Positions 18,215 through 26,716 of a stretch of DNA of 64,000 nucleotides are shown piece by piece (the stretch's first letter is position 1; the number at the start of each line of letters is the position of its first letter). The notes beneath the pieces were generated by a model, which was not told where the DNA came from, made no database searches, and worked only from the letters and a program-made list of their open reading frames with translations. The translations under genes were made by a program, and so were the position numbers. Origin of the DNA: an uncultured Allomuricauda sp. (GTDB lineage Bacteria; Bacteroidota; Bacteroidia; Flavobacteriales; Flavobacteriaceae); assembly GCF_947495325.1 (NCBI RefSeq), contig NZ_CANLYK010000002.1, forward strand, positions 930,001 through 994,000. The letters run 5' to 3'.

Positions 18215-19480
18215 ATGATTCGCATTGCCCTTGCTTGTTTTCTTTCGGTACTATTGAGCAAAGCAGCGTACGGGCAAAACACGGTTGTTGATATCAAGGT
18301 TCAAGGAAATAAAAGGACCAAAACAAATTTCATAAAGAAAATCACCAAGCTAAAAGCGGGTATGGAATTGGATTCCGTCCTAATTGAAGAAGATATTTAT
18401 AGGCTAAAACGATTACCTTCTGTAACCCATGCTTACTTTCAGGTGTCTCCTTCAGTCGGAGAAGGGGAGTATACTGTCGTTTATGGAATTGAGGAAAACT
18501 TTACATTGATTCCGTTTGTAAATGTATACACCTCCAACAATGATGAGTTTGCGTTCAGGATTGGGTTGCAGGAATTTAATTTTTTGGGGAGCAATATTAC
18601 CCTTGGTGGATTTTACCAAAAGGACATTTTCAATTCCATCGGAGCCCAGATGAGAGCTCCATATCTATTTGGAAAGAAATTGGGGCTTGCCCTAAGTTAT
18701 CAAGATCTTACCACCCAAGAACCTGTTTTTCTTGACTCTGGAACGGCAGATTATAAATACAATAACGAATCCTTCGAGATCTTGGGGCTTTATGAAATAA
18801 ACTATAAACACAGATTTGAGCTCGGAATCAATTTTTTTACTGAAGATTATGAATATCTATTTGGAACTACTGATCCAAATGTTCCTCAATCGCTTAATGT
18901 AGATAAGTATCTGTATAAACTGATCTACAATTATGATGCAATTCAATATTATTATCAATATTTATCTGGATTTAAGAGTACGCTCAACTTTCAGTATGTA
19001 AATAGCTCAAATACTCAACTCCCGGAATTTTTAATTGGGTTTAATGATTTTGTGTACTATACAAGGATTAGTGAACGGGGAAACTGGGCAAGTAGACTGC
19101 GTTTGGGCCTTTCCAGTAATTTAGATACACCATTTGCTCCCTTTGCAGTAGACAATAATCTGAATATTAGAGGTGTGGGAAATACCATAGATCGAGGGAC
19201 CGGAGCTATTGTTTTTAATACCGAATACAGACACACCTTGATAGACAAAAATTGGTTTGTACTCCAGAGCAATATTTTTGTTGATGGTGGGACATGGCGA
19301 AACCCTGGGGGTGATTTTAGCGACTTTGGAGACGATCAAAATATAAGAATTTACCCAGGTGTGGGTTTGAGGTTGATTCACAAAAGGATTTTTAATGCTA
19401 TCTTTAGAATTGACTATGGACATGGCATTACCAATGATGCATCAAAAGGAATAGTTTTTGGTATAGGACAATATTTTTAA
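18215..19480 (+). CDS. short Omp85/BamA-family outer-membrane protein with a single recognisable POTRA
   Basis: VVDIKVQGNKRTKTNFIKKITKLKAGMELDSVLIEEDIYRLKRLPSVTHAYFQV (POTRA) then barrel with IRGVGN..DRGTGAIVFNTEYRH and C-terminal GIVFGIGQYF. Confidence 0.8.
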   Translation: MIRIALACFLSVLLSKAAYGQNTVVDIKVQGNKRTKTNFIKKITKLKAGMELDSVLIEEDIYRLKRLPSVTHAYFQVSPSVGEGEYTVVYGIEENFTLIPFVNVYTSNNDEFAFRIGLQEFNFLGSNITLGGFYQKDIFNSIGAQMRAPYLFGKKLGLALSYQDLTTQEPVFLDSGTADYKYNNESFEILGLYEINYKHRFELGINFFTEDYEYLFGTTDPNVPQSLNVDKYLYKLIYNYDAIQYYYQYLSGFKSTLNFQYVNSSNTQLPEFLIGFNDFVYYTRISERGNWASRLRLGLSSNLDTPFAPFAVDNNLNIRGVGNTIDRGTGAIVFNTEYRHTLIDKNWFVLQSNIFVDGGTWRNPGGDFSDFGDDQNIRIYPGVGLRLIHKRIFNAIFRIDYGHGITNDASKGIVFGIGQYF

Positions 19481-19483
19481 AGT

Positions 19484-19513
19484 ATTTCATCGATGATTTT
19501 TGCATTTCATCGA
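19484..19513. promoter_or_regulatory. two exact direct repeats ATTTCATCGA with 20-bp spacing, upstream of the amidase-like pair
   Basis: ATTTCATCGA at 19484-19493 and 19504-19513; ~45 bp before ATG 19558. Confidence 0.45.
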
Positions 19514-19557
19514 ATTTTTACCATATTTGTAGCGCATCCCAGCAACAAAATATAAAA

Positions 19558-20490
19558 ATGAAATTAATACCAACCCTTTTGTTGTGGGTAGGCATGTCTA
19601 CCATGCTTCTTGCACAGGAAAATGAGCATAAGGTCATTGCAGAACAAGGAGATGGAATCTTTTCCATACTTAGAAAGCAAGGACTTGACCCTGCAAAGTA
19701 CTACGAAAAGTTTATCACCCTAAACATAGAAAACATCAAGGATGGCAGTATGCTTCATGTGGGTAGGGAATACATAATTCCAAAGGCCAAAGATTCATTC
19801 AAGGAAACCGGGGTTAGGGTACAAATGTCCAATGGAACTGTGAACCCTATTTTTGATGCTGAACTTGCTACTATGTCTCGCAAGAGCAATTCCCTCAAGA
19901 ATGCGGTTTATTATCTGATAGCTGAAAATAAGATTGAGGCGGAAAATAAATTTACAGACGATATTATAAAGAGTCTTGCAGCGGAGCTTATGGTGCATGG
20001 AGCCACGGTTTTTGTAATTGAAAGTGGTGATGAAAAAGTAGTAGAGGGAAAACCCCTGTCAGAGGTTGAAAAAATGGGCGCTTATGTTGAGACCATTAAT
20101 AAGCGCTACCTTCAAAACAATGGAAAATATCAAAGATTATTGATTATAAGAGCGAATGGATTGATTAAAAATGGTAATATGGATGTGGCGGTATACCATC
20201 ATAATAAAAGTGAAAAAGGACAGCGTTTCGCAGAGAATATCCAAAGTGTCTTCAAAAGAAACAGTATCTCAAACCGATCTTATAAAGACATAAACACAAT
20301 TTTTCAAGATAAGAACAGCTTATATTTGGCAAAGAACACATTGCCAGCCATTACTCTTTTAACGATTGATAGCGGTTCAAAAATTTCAAAAAAAGATGGG
20401 ATTCCTGTGCGTTCTGATAAAAAATCCTTTACCAATTGGGTTACAAGTGGTATTTTAAAGGATTATGCAGACCTTTCAATCGAAGAATAA
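19558..20490 (+). CDS. LysM + Amidase_3-like protein, predicted catalytically inactive (pseudo-amidase)
   Basis: Co-linear with the next gene (EQGDGIFSILRKQGLDPAKYYEKFI; NKRYLQNNGKYQRLLI; YHHNKSEKGQRFAENI; SLYLAKNTLPAI) but lacks HGGPDPGA, THVDS and IEIGN motifs. Confidence 0.75.
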   Translation: MKLIPTLLLWVGMSTMLLAQENEHKVIAEQGDGIFSILRKQGLDPAKYYEKFITLNIENIKDGSMLHVGREYIIPKAKDSFKETGVRVQMSNGTVNPIFDAELATMSRKSNSLKNAVYYLIAENKIEAENKFTDDIIKSLAAELMVHGATVFVIESGDEKVVEGKPLSEVEKMGAYVETINKRYLQNNGKYQRLLIIRANGLIKNGNMDVAVYHHNKSEKGQRFAENIQSVFKRNSISNRSYKDINTIFQDKNSLYLAKNTLPAITLLTIDSGSKISKKDGIPVRSDKKSFTNWVTSGILKDYADLSIEE

Positions 20491-21514
20491 TTTCACAAAC
20501 CATTTTATAGGCGCTTTTAGCCTAATTATTTTCTGTTGTAACACCAATATTATTGCCCAAGATTCTATCTTGAAAGTTGAGGCTATTGAAGGTGATGGGG
20601 TCTATTCGTTATTGAGAAGAAATGGGCTGGATCCGGTTGAGTACTATCAGTCCTTTATCAATATGAACAAAGAAAACTTGACAGAAGGTGATAAGCTTTT
20701 TGTGGGAAGTATGTATCAAATACCGGATACCATTGTACTTAAGGATAAAAAGATTAAAATTGAATCGATTCCCCGAACAGAATATCCCATTTTTGGAGCT
20801 GACTTTTCTGTTGTTGATTCGCTTAGCAATAGGTTAAAGAATACAGTGTATTACTTGATTTCTGGACATGGAGGCCCTGATCCCGGGGCAGTGGCCAATT
20901 ACAATGGTAAAATGATTGCGGAAGATGAATATGCCTACGATGTAACCTTGCGTTTGGCCCATGAACTTATATCCCATGGTGCCGAAGTTCATATTATAAT
21001 ACGCGATGAGAATGACGGAATTAGACAAGCACGAACCCTAGAGTTGGATACGGATGAGGTAGCCTACCCCAATAAGACAATTCCATTGGGACAATTAAAG
21101 CGTTTGGAACAACGGGTGAAAATTGTGAACGACCTATACTTGAAGAATACTGGAAAATATCAAAGACTAATTGTTACCCATGTAGATAGCCGGAGTAAAG
21201 GAACTAATATAGATGTATTCTTTTACCATCACCATAAAAGTAAAAACGGAAAACGCCTTGCTGAAAGTATTCATAAGACCTTTGAGAAAAAATACAAAGA
21301 ATTTCAACCCAACAGAAAATATACCGGCACCTTTATGGATAGAAGCAGTCTTTATTTGATTAAAAACACTTTACCAGCGATTGCCTATATAGAGATTGGA
21401 AATATTAAAAGTAAAAAAGACCAGCGTAGAATTTTAGACCCGGATAATCGGCAAGCTTTGGCAAAATGGATTTCCGAAGGCATTTTATTGGATTATGAGA
21501 CCAAATCCAATTAG
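20465..21514 (+). CDS. LysM + N-acetylmuramoyl-L-alanine amidase (Amidase_3), intact motifs
   Basis: EGDGVYSLLRRNGLDPVEYYQSFI (LysM-like), SGHGGPDPGAV, AEDEYAYDVTLRLA, VTHVDSRSKG, AIAYIEIGNI. Confidence 0.85.
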   Translation: MQTFQSKNNFTNHFIGAFSLIIFCCNTNIIAQDSILKVEAIEGDGVYSLLRRNGLDPVEYYQSFINMNKENLTEGDKLFVGSMYQIPDTIVLKDKKIKIESIPRTEYPIFGADFSVVDSLSNRLKNTVYYLISGHGGPDPGAVANYNGKMIAEDEYAYDVTLRLAHELISHGAEVHIIIRDENDGIRQARTLELDTDEVAYPNKTIPLGQLKRLEQRVKIVNDLYLKNTGKYQRLIVTHVDSRSKGTNIDVFFYHHHKSKNGKRLAESIHKTFEKKYKEFQPNRKYTGTFMDRSSLYLIKNTLPAIAYIEIGNIKSKKDQRRILDPDNRQALAKWISEGILLDYETKSN

Positions 21515-22215
21515 TTAAGAATGTTTTTTGAATAGTATTGGTAGAGTTCATCTGGCCCGGCACCTAAATAGTTTTTTAGATGAATCATACCAAAATGGTA
21601 CTGAACCTTAAACCACCCTTTCTCCCGGTACTTTCGTGCAGAGGTAATCACATAGTCTGGAAGAACTTTGAATTTTGTATGCTGGTATAATCTTCGAATG
21701 AATTCGGTGTCCTCATAAATTAAGTACCCTTCATTGAAACCCTTGTTCTTCTCAAAAAGTTCTTTTTTTATAAAAAGCGATTGATCTCCTCCTCTACATA
21801 AGCTGTGGTTTATTCTTGAAAGCCAGGCAAAAAAACGCAAAATAGGGTTATTGGTATCAAACCTCATTCTAAAACATCCAGATTCATATCCCTGAGCAAC
21901 CGATTCTAAAATCATTTGATCAAATCCTTTAGGGGGAAGGGTATCTGCATGCAGAAAATAGAGAAGATCTCCACTAGCATGTCTTGCTCCCGTATTCATC
22001 TGTCTGGCCCTGCCTTTTTTTGACTGTATTACTTCAGCTTTATGTGCTGTTGCAATTACAACAGTTTTATCCATACTGCCACCATCAATACAAATGATTT
22101 CTTGAATTGAACTTGAAACACTGTTATTGTTTATATGGGAAAGTAGGTCCCCAATACAATTTTCCTCATTTAAGACCGGAATAAGGATGCTTATTTTTAA
22201 TTTATTCTGACTCAT
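21511..22215 (-). CDS. TIGR04283-type (arsenosugar biosynthesis-associated) GT2 glycosyltransferase
   Basis: ISILIPVLNEENCIGDLL, IDGGSMDKT, SKKGRARQMNTGARHASGDLLYFLHADTLPP, GGDQSLFI. Confidence 0.87.
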   Translation of the reverse strand: MSQNKLKISILIPVLNEENCIGDLLSHINNNSVSSSIQEIICIDGGSMDKTVVIATAHKAEVIQSKKGRARQMNTGARHASGDLLYFLHADTLPPKGFDQMILESVAQGYESGCFRMRFDTNNPILRFFAWLSRINHSLCRGGDQSLFIKKELFEKNKGFNEGYLIYEDTEFIRRLYQHTKFKVLPDYVITSARKYREKGWFKVQYHFGMIHLKNYLGAGPDELYQYYSKNILN

Positions 22216-22981
22216 TTAATCTCCAATCATACTCCAAATATTCTATTTTGGCATTTTTAGAAACTGGATTATCCAAATACATATTGATATATTCCAAGAG
22301 TGAAGTTTGCTCGGTGAAATCACTTTTATACCATTTAAATATTCTGGAAAGTTCTGCTTTGTTTTTTTGAAATCGATTCTGTTTTTTATCATTTATGAAA
22401 TCGACAGTTGCCTTGGAAAGCAACCGTTCCATGTTTTTGGAAGTAAAAGCCGTATTGAGCAGTTTTGGACATGAATATGATGCGCAATTTATAGCAAAGT
22501 GAATTCGAGGTTCGTTCATTTTACGCAGAACCTCATGCTCAATATCATTCAAGGAGGTTACATTTTTCCCAATTGAAATCCATTTTTTCTTCCATCGGTT
22601 TGGAATATCCTTTATGCTTTTTGTTGGATAATTGTCCACGATCAATTTAACCGTGGCGGCATTGTATAGATTGATATAAAAAGCCATTTTTTCATTGTTG
22701 TCCCAAGAATCTTTAGGTGAATTTTCAGAAAGATGATTCAGGTACTCTTGTAAGGAGTCACTATCATTATTAAAACCCAAATAGTTCACATTACCTTCAC
22801 TGTCCACATGTTTTTTGAGCAAATCATTCCATGGTGTATGATCGGGTATGGAATTTTGTGGTTTTAAAACTTCAGTCTGGGCCGCATTTACTGTTTTATC
22901 TCCTTTTTTTTCATCAGGATTTACATTTCCATTACAGGTGGCTAGTAGTGTTCCAAAAAAGAAATACAGGATAAAATTCAT
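22202..22981 (-). CDS. DUF547 domain-containing lipoprotein (copy 2)
   Basis: FYINLYNAATVKLIVDNYP, SLNDIEHEVLR, IHFAINCASYSCPKL, IFKWYKSDF. Confidence 0.88.
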   Translation of the reverse strand: MNFILYFFFGTLLATCNGNVNPDEKKGDKTVNAAQTEVLKPQNSIPDHTPWNDLLKKHVDSEGNVNYLGFNNDSDSLQEYLNHLSENSPKDSWDNNEKMAFYINLYNAATVKLIVDNYPTKSIKDIPNRWKKKWISIGKNVTSLNDIEHEVLRKMNEPRIHFAINCASYSCPKLLNTAFTSKNMERLLSKATVDFINDKKQNRFQKNKAELSRIFKWYKSDFTEQTSLLEYINMYLDNPVSKNAKIEYLEYDWRLNESE

Positions 22982-23101
22982 AAATAGGTAAAATAGAAGC
23001 TAATTATATTACTGGTATAACAGTCATAAAAACGACGCTAACCTTTCAAAGCCTGAAATTTTTTTTGGCAAAAAAGTGCTATGGAAAATTTTGGTTGTAG
23101 T

Positions 23102-23917
23102 TTAAATAACCTTGATTAGTTCTTTAAACAATTGTATCATTTTTGGCTCGGTGTTGCCTGCAATTTCAATAATTTCCTGAATATTAACAGGTTGCAGGTT
23201 GTCAGGGTCACATTCATCTGTTAAGACCGAAACTGCCAAGATTGGGAGTCGTAAATGATTGGCAACAATAACTTCAGGAACGGTGCTCATACCCACAGCA
23301 TCTGCCCCTAAAATTTTTAACATTCGGTACTCCGCTTTCGTTTCCAGTTGTGGTCCAACAACCGAGACATACACACCTTTTTGTAATGAGATGTCCTCTT
23401 TTTGGGCAATAGCTTCAATTTTGGTGCGCATATCCAAATCATAGGGTTCACTCATATCCGCAAAACGATCTCCAAATTCAGCAACATTTTTAAAAGCCAA
23501 AGGCGACCCCCCTTGCAGATTGATATGATCTTCAATAAGCATAATATCCCCTTTTTTATAGCTGAGGTTAATAGCGCCCGCGGCATTGGAGACAAATAGT
23601 TTTTTAATTCCCAATTGGTGCATTACCCTTATGGGATAGGTTATATCCAAAAAGTCGTACCCTTCGTACAGATGAAATCGCCCTTGCATAACTACCACCT
23701 TCTTACCGGCAATGGTTCCATAAATTAGTTTCCCGGTATGAAACTCCACCGTTGCTAAGGGAAAGTAGGGAATATGATTGTAGTGCGCTTCAATAGGGTC
23801 CTGAATCTCATCGACCAGTTGCCCTAATCCAGTACCCAAAACAATCCCAATTTCAGGATTGTCAAACCCTTTCTTTTTTAAGTAATCTACAGATTCGTCA
23901 AGTTGTTTTTTGGTCAT
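23102..23917 (-). CDS. purine-nucleoside phosphorylase
   Basis: IGIVLGTGLGQLVDEI, GKKVVVMQGRFHLYEGY, VSNAAGAIN, GPQLETKAEYRMLKILGADAVGMSTVPEVIVA. Confidence 0.95.
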   Translation of the reverse strand: MTKKQLDESVDYLKKKGFDNPEIGIVLGTGLGQLVDEIQDPIEAHYNHIPYFPLATVEFHTGKLIYGTIAGKKVVVMQGRFHLYEGYDFLDITYPIRVMHQLGIKKLFVSNAAGAINLSYKKGDIMLIEDHINLQGGSPLAFKNVAEFGDRFADMSEPYDLDMRTKIEAIAQKEDISLQKGVYVSVVGPQLETKAEYRMLKILGADAVGMSTVPEVIVANHLRLPILAVSVLTDECDPDNLQPVNIQEIIEIAGNTEPKMIQLFKELIKVI

Positions 23918-24537
23918 TCTTTTATATGTTTTAAGTAGGGACTGAAAGCTTTGATTTCCTTAATGTCCTCATAGTGGTCAATATCATTTTTTAGAGGAAG
24001 TTCAAAAAGATTTTCTCCTTTCAAATTATCCAATGTTGAAGGTAGTACAGCTTCTGTCCCCCATAACTTATCTTGAAAAAGTTCTTCTTTTAAGGATGTC
24101 ATTCCCAAGAGGTAATAACCACCATCTTCAGCTGGGCCAAGAACATAATCATGGTTGTCTAGCTTTAAAAAAGCAGTTTCCAAATCTCTTTGGGATAAAT
24201 CGTACATATCACTGCCAATAATAATGATTTTTTCATAACCAGATTTAAAACCATCTTGAAAAGCATCTAGCATGCGCAATCCTAAATCTCCGCCTTTTTG
24301 GAGTTTTTTTTGATAAATAGTATTGCCCCAAATATCAGTATCCCAAACTTCCTCAGAATAGTATAAACGTTTTTGAACGTTAAGGTTTTGGGTTATGGAA
24401 ACCGTATGTTTCAATAAAAATATATAGATTTTCAATGCAGCCTCATCACCAATTTTAGAAGCCAATCTAGTCTTACATTTTCCCAGTTCTGGATTTCTTG
24501 TAAATATTATTAGGAGTAGGTTCTTTTTTGCGTTCAA
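23914..24537 (-). CDS. TIGR04282-type (arsenosugar biosynthesis-associated) glycosyltransferase
   Basis: IIFTRNPELGKCKTRLASKIGDEAAL, QKGGDLGLRMLDAF, IIIGSDMYDLS, LGPAEDGGYYLLGM. Confidence 0.9.
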   Translation of the reverse strand: MNAKKNLLLIIFTRNPELGKCKTRLASKIGDEAALKIYIFLLKHTVSITQNLNVQKRLYYSEEVWDTDIWGNTIYQKKLQKGGDLGLRMLDAFQDGFKSGYEKIIIIGSDMYDLSQRDLETAFLKLDNHDYVLGPAEDGGYYLLGMTSLKEELFQDKLWGTEAVLPSTLDNLKGENLFELPLKNDIDHYEDIKEIKAFSPYLKHIKE

Positions 24538-24709
24538 TAGTATCCGATTTGGTCAACAATTATTTAAATATATTGGTCAGCTAGTGATATCAACACTTAC
24601 AAAAAAATGAAAATATTTCAGCCTAAGAAAATAGAGGTTAAAGATACCGTTTTAGAAATTTTGAATGTAATAATCACTATATTAATACCTTGATTTGATT
24701 AGAAATTGA

Positions 24710-26251
24710 ATGAAGAAAAAAACCTTTTCTTATTTAATAGTAATATTGCTGTTTGCCTGCAAGGGAAAGACGGAAAAAGCCATTGAAAAAACAGAACCAA
24801 GAATGTATACAGAAGACTATAGACCCCAATTTCATTTTTCGCCATCGGAAAAGTGGATGAACGACCCCAACGGATTAGTCTATAATGGGGGTATATATCA
24901 TTTGTTCTATCAATATTATCCTGAAGATATTGTGTGGGGGCCCATGCATTGGGGACATGCCATTAGCAAAGATATGGTGCGCTGGGAGCATAAACCCATA
25001 GCACTATATCCAGATGAACATGGATTGATTTTTTCGGGGAGCGCAGTCGTGGATAAGAAGAATACATCAGGATTTGGTACTGATGGAAAAATTCCCTTAG
25101 TGGCTATTTTCACCTATCATTCCGAGGAAGGTGAGAAAGCTGGAAGAAATGATTTTCAGACCCAGGGAATTGCGTATAGTTTGGATAATGGCGATACATG
25201 GGAAAAATTTGAAGGGAATCCAGTAATCGGGAATAATGGAATCAAAGATTTTAGAGACCCAAAAGTTTTTTGGCATGACGATTCTGAAAGTTGGATTTTG
25301 GCCTTGGTCGCGGGAGATCATGCAAAGTTTTATACCTCTAAAAATCTCAAGGATTGGGATTATTTGAGCGATTTTGGAAAAACAATGGGGGCACACGGTG
25401 GTGTATGGGAATGCCCTGACCTTTTTTCGTTAAAAGTTGAAGGAACCGATGAAGAAAAATGGGTTTTGATTATAAGTATTAATCCAGGTGCTCCAAATGG
25501 GGGTAGCGGAACGCAATACTTTATAGGTGATTTTGATGGTGTTCAATTTACATCGGACCAAAAAGAGCCAAAATGGTTAGATTGGGGTACTGATAATTAT
25601 GCCGGTGTCACCTACAACAACATACCTAGCAATGAACGGATTTTTATTGGATGGATGAGCAATTGGGACTATGCCAGAGATACACCGACAAAGAAATGGC
25701 GTAGCGCAATGACGACACCTAGAAACTTATCTTTGAGAAAAATAGGCGAAGAAGTTTTTTTAACGAATTACCCGTTAAAACAAGTTTTTGAACTAACAAA
25801 GTCAAGTACACCTAAGGAAATAATCGTTCCACCCAGTACTTCGGAAACTTTTTATTTTGATGGTTTGAATCAATCTCAAATTTGCTTTAAAACTTCTTCC
25901 AAAGATTTTAAGATTACTTTTAAAAATAGCTTAAACGAAACTTTGGAACTTGCTTTGGATTCAGAGAGTAATATGTTCTTATTAGACCGAACACATTCAG
26001 GTAAAGTTGATTTTCAATCTGATTCTGGGCATAAAAAACACATCATGCCCATTGGCGGCCTAAACGAAGAGTTTGAAGTTACTATACTTTTGGATTGGTC
26101 CTCCATAGAACTATTTATAGGTCATGGATTGTACGTGATGACCGAACAAATCTTCCCTACAGAACCTTACGATCGATTGATTATTGAAAATTATGATGCC
26201 CAATCTCAGATTTCAGATGGGTTTATTAAAAAAGTGGAATCGGTCTGGTGA
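24710..26251 (+). CDS. GH32 glycoside hydrolase (levanase/invertase-like), lipoprotein
   Basis: LLFACKG lipobox; QFHFSPSEKWMNDPNGLVY, FSGSAVVD, FRDPKVFWH, WECPDLFSL. Confidence 0.93.
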   Translation: MKKKTFSYLIVILLFACKGKTEKAIEKTEPRMYTEDYRPQFHFSPSEKWMNDPNGLVYNGGIYHLFYQYYPEDIVWGPMHWGHAISKDMVRWEHKPIALYPDEHGLIFSGSAVVDKKNTSGFGTDGKIPLVAIFTYHSEEGEKAGRNDFQTQGIAYSLDNGDTWEKFEGNPVIGNNGIKDFRDPKVFWHDDSESWILALVAGDHAKFYTSKNLKDWDYLSDFGKTMGAHGGVWECPDLFSLKVEGTDEEKWVLIISINPGAPNGGSGTQYFIGDFDGVQFTSDQKEPKWLDWGTDNYAGVTYNNIPSNERIFIGWMSNWDYARDTPTKKWRSAMTTPRNLSLRKIGEEVFLTNYPLKQVFELTKSSTPKEIIVPPSTSETFYFDGLNQSQICFKTSSKDFKITFKNSLNETLELALDSESNMFLLDRTHSGKVDFQSDSGHKKHIMPIGGLNEEFEVTILLDWSSIELFIGHGLYVMTEQIFPTEPYDRLIIENYDAQSQISDGFIKKVESVW

Positions 26252-26716
26252 ACATTTTTTTAGAACTTTGATTCGGACCAGGAATGATTGATTGCAATTG
26301 ATGTTATCAATCAAATAATAGAAGAATTCCTGTTTTAAAAATAATTAGAAGGAATTGTTTTTTTAATTGATATAGTGATAAAGGCTGTTTATAAGGGAAC
26401 ATATGGAACACATAATTACAAAGTACCAGAATATGTAGCCTAATTTTTCTTCTACAGCGTTCATTTTAGTGTGTTTTTTAGTTGAGATTTTTGATTTACA
26501 TTTCGAAAGTACTGAAATGAATCACACAAAATTTTACATATATACCACTTGCATTCAAAAAGATATAATTGGTTGAAAATATATTATGAATTGCAAATTG
26601 AGATATAAACGGATTATATACTCCAAGTCGGATTAAAATTTAGAAACCATCTAAATCTGCTATTTTAAAGGAGTGTGTCCGTATTTGATATTAACTTAGT
26701 CGTAATCTAAGGTTTG

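Noticed and set aside
24710-26251. Polysaccharide utilisation locus around GH32
   Set aside because: No SusC/SusD, sugar kinase or hybrid sensor within the window
26252-26716. Small RNA in the ~460-nt gap after GH32
   Set aside because: Only weak short inverted repeats (for example ATTGATgttATCAAT); no strong stem or terminator to support an RNA gene
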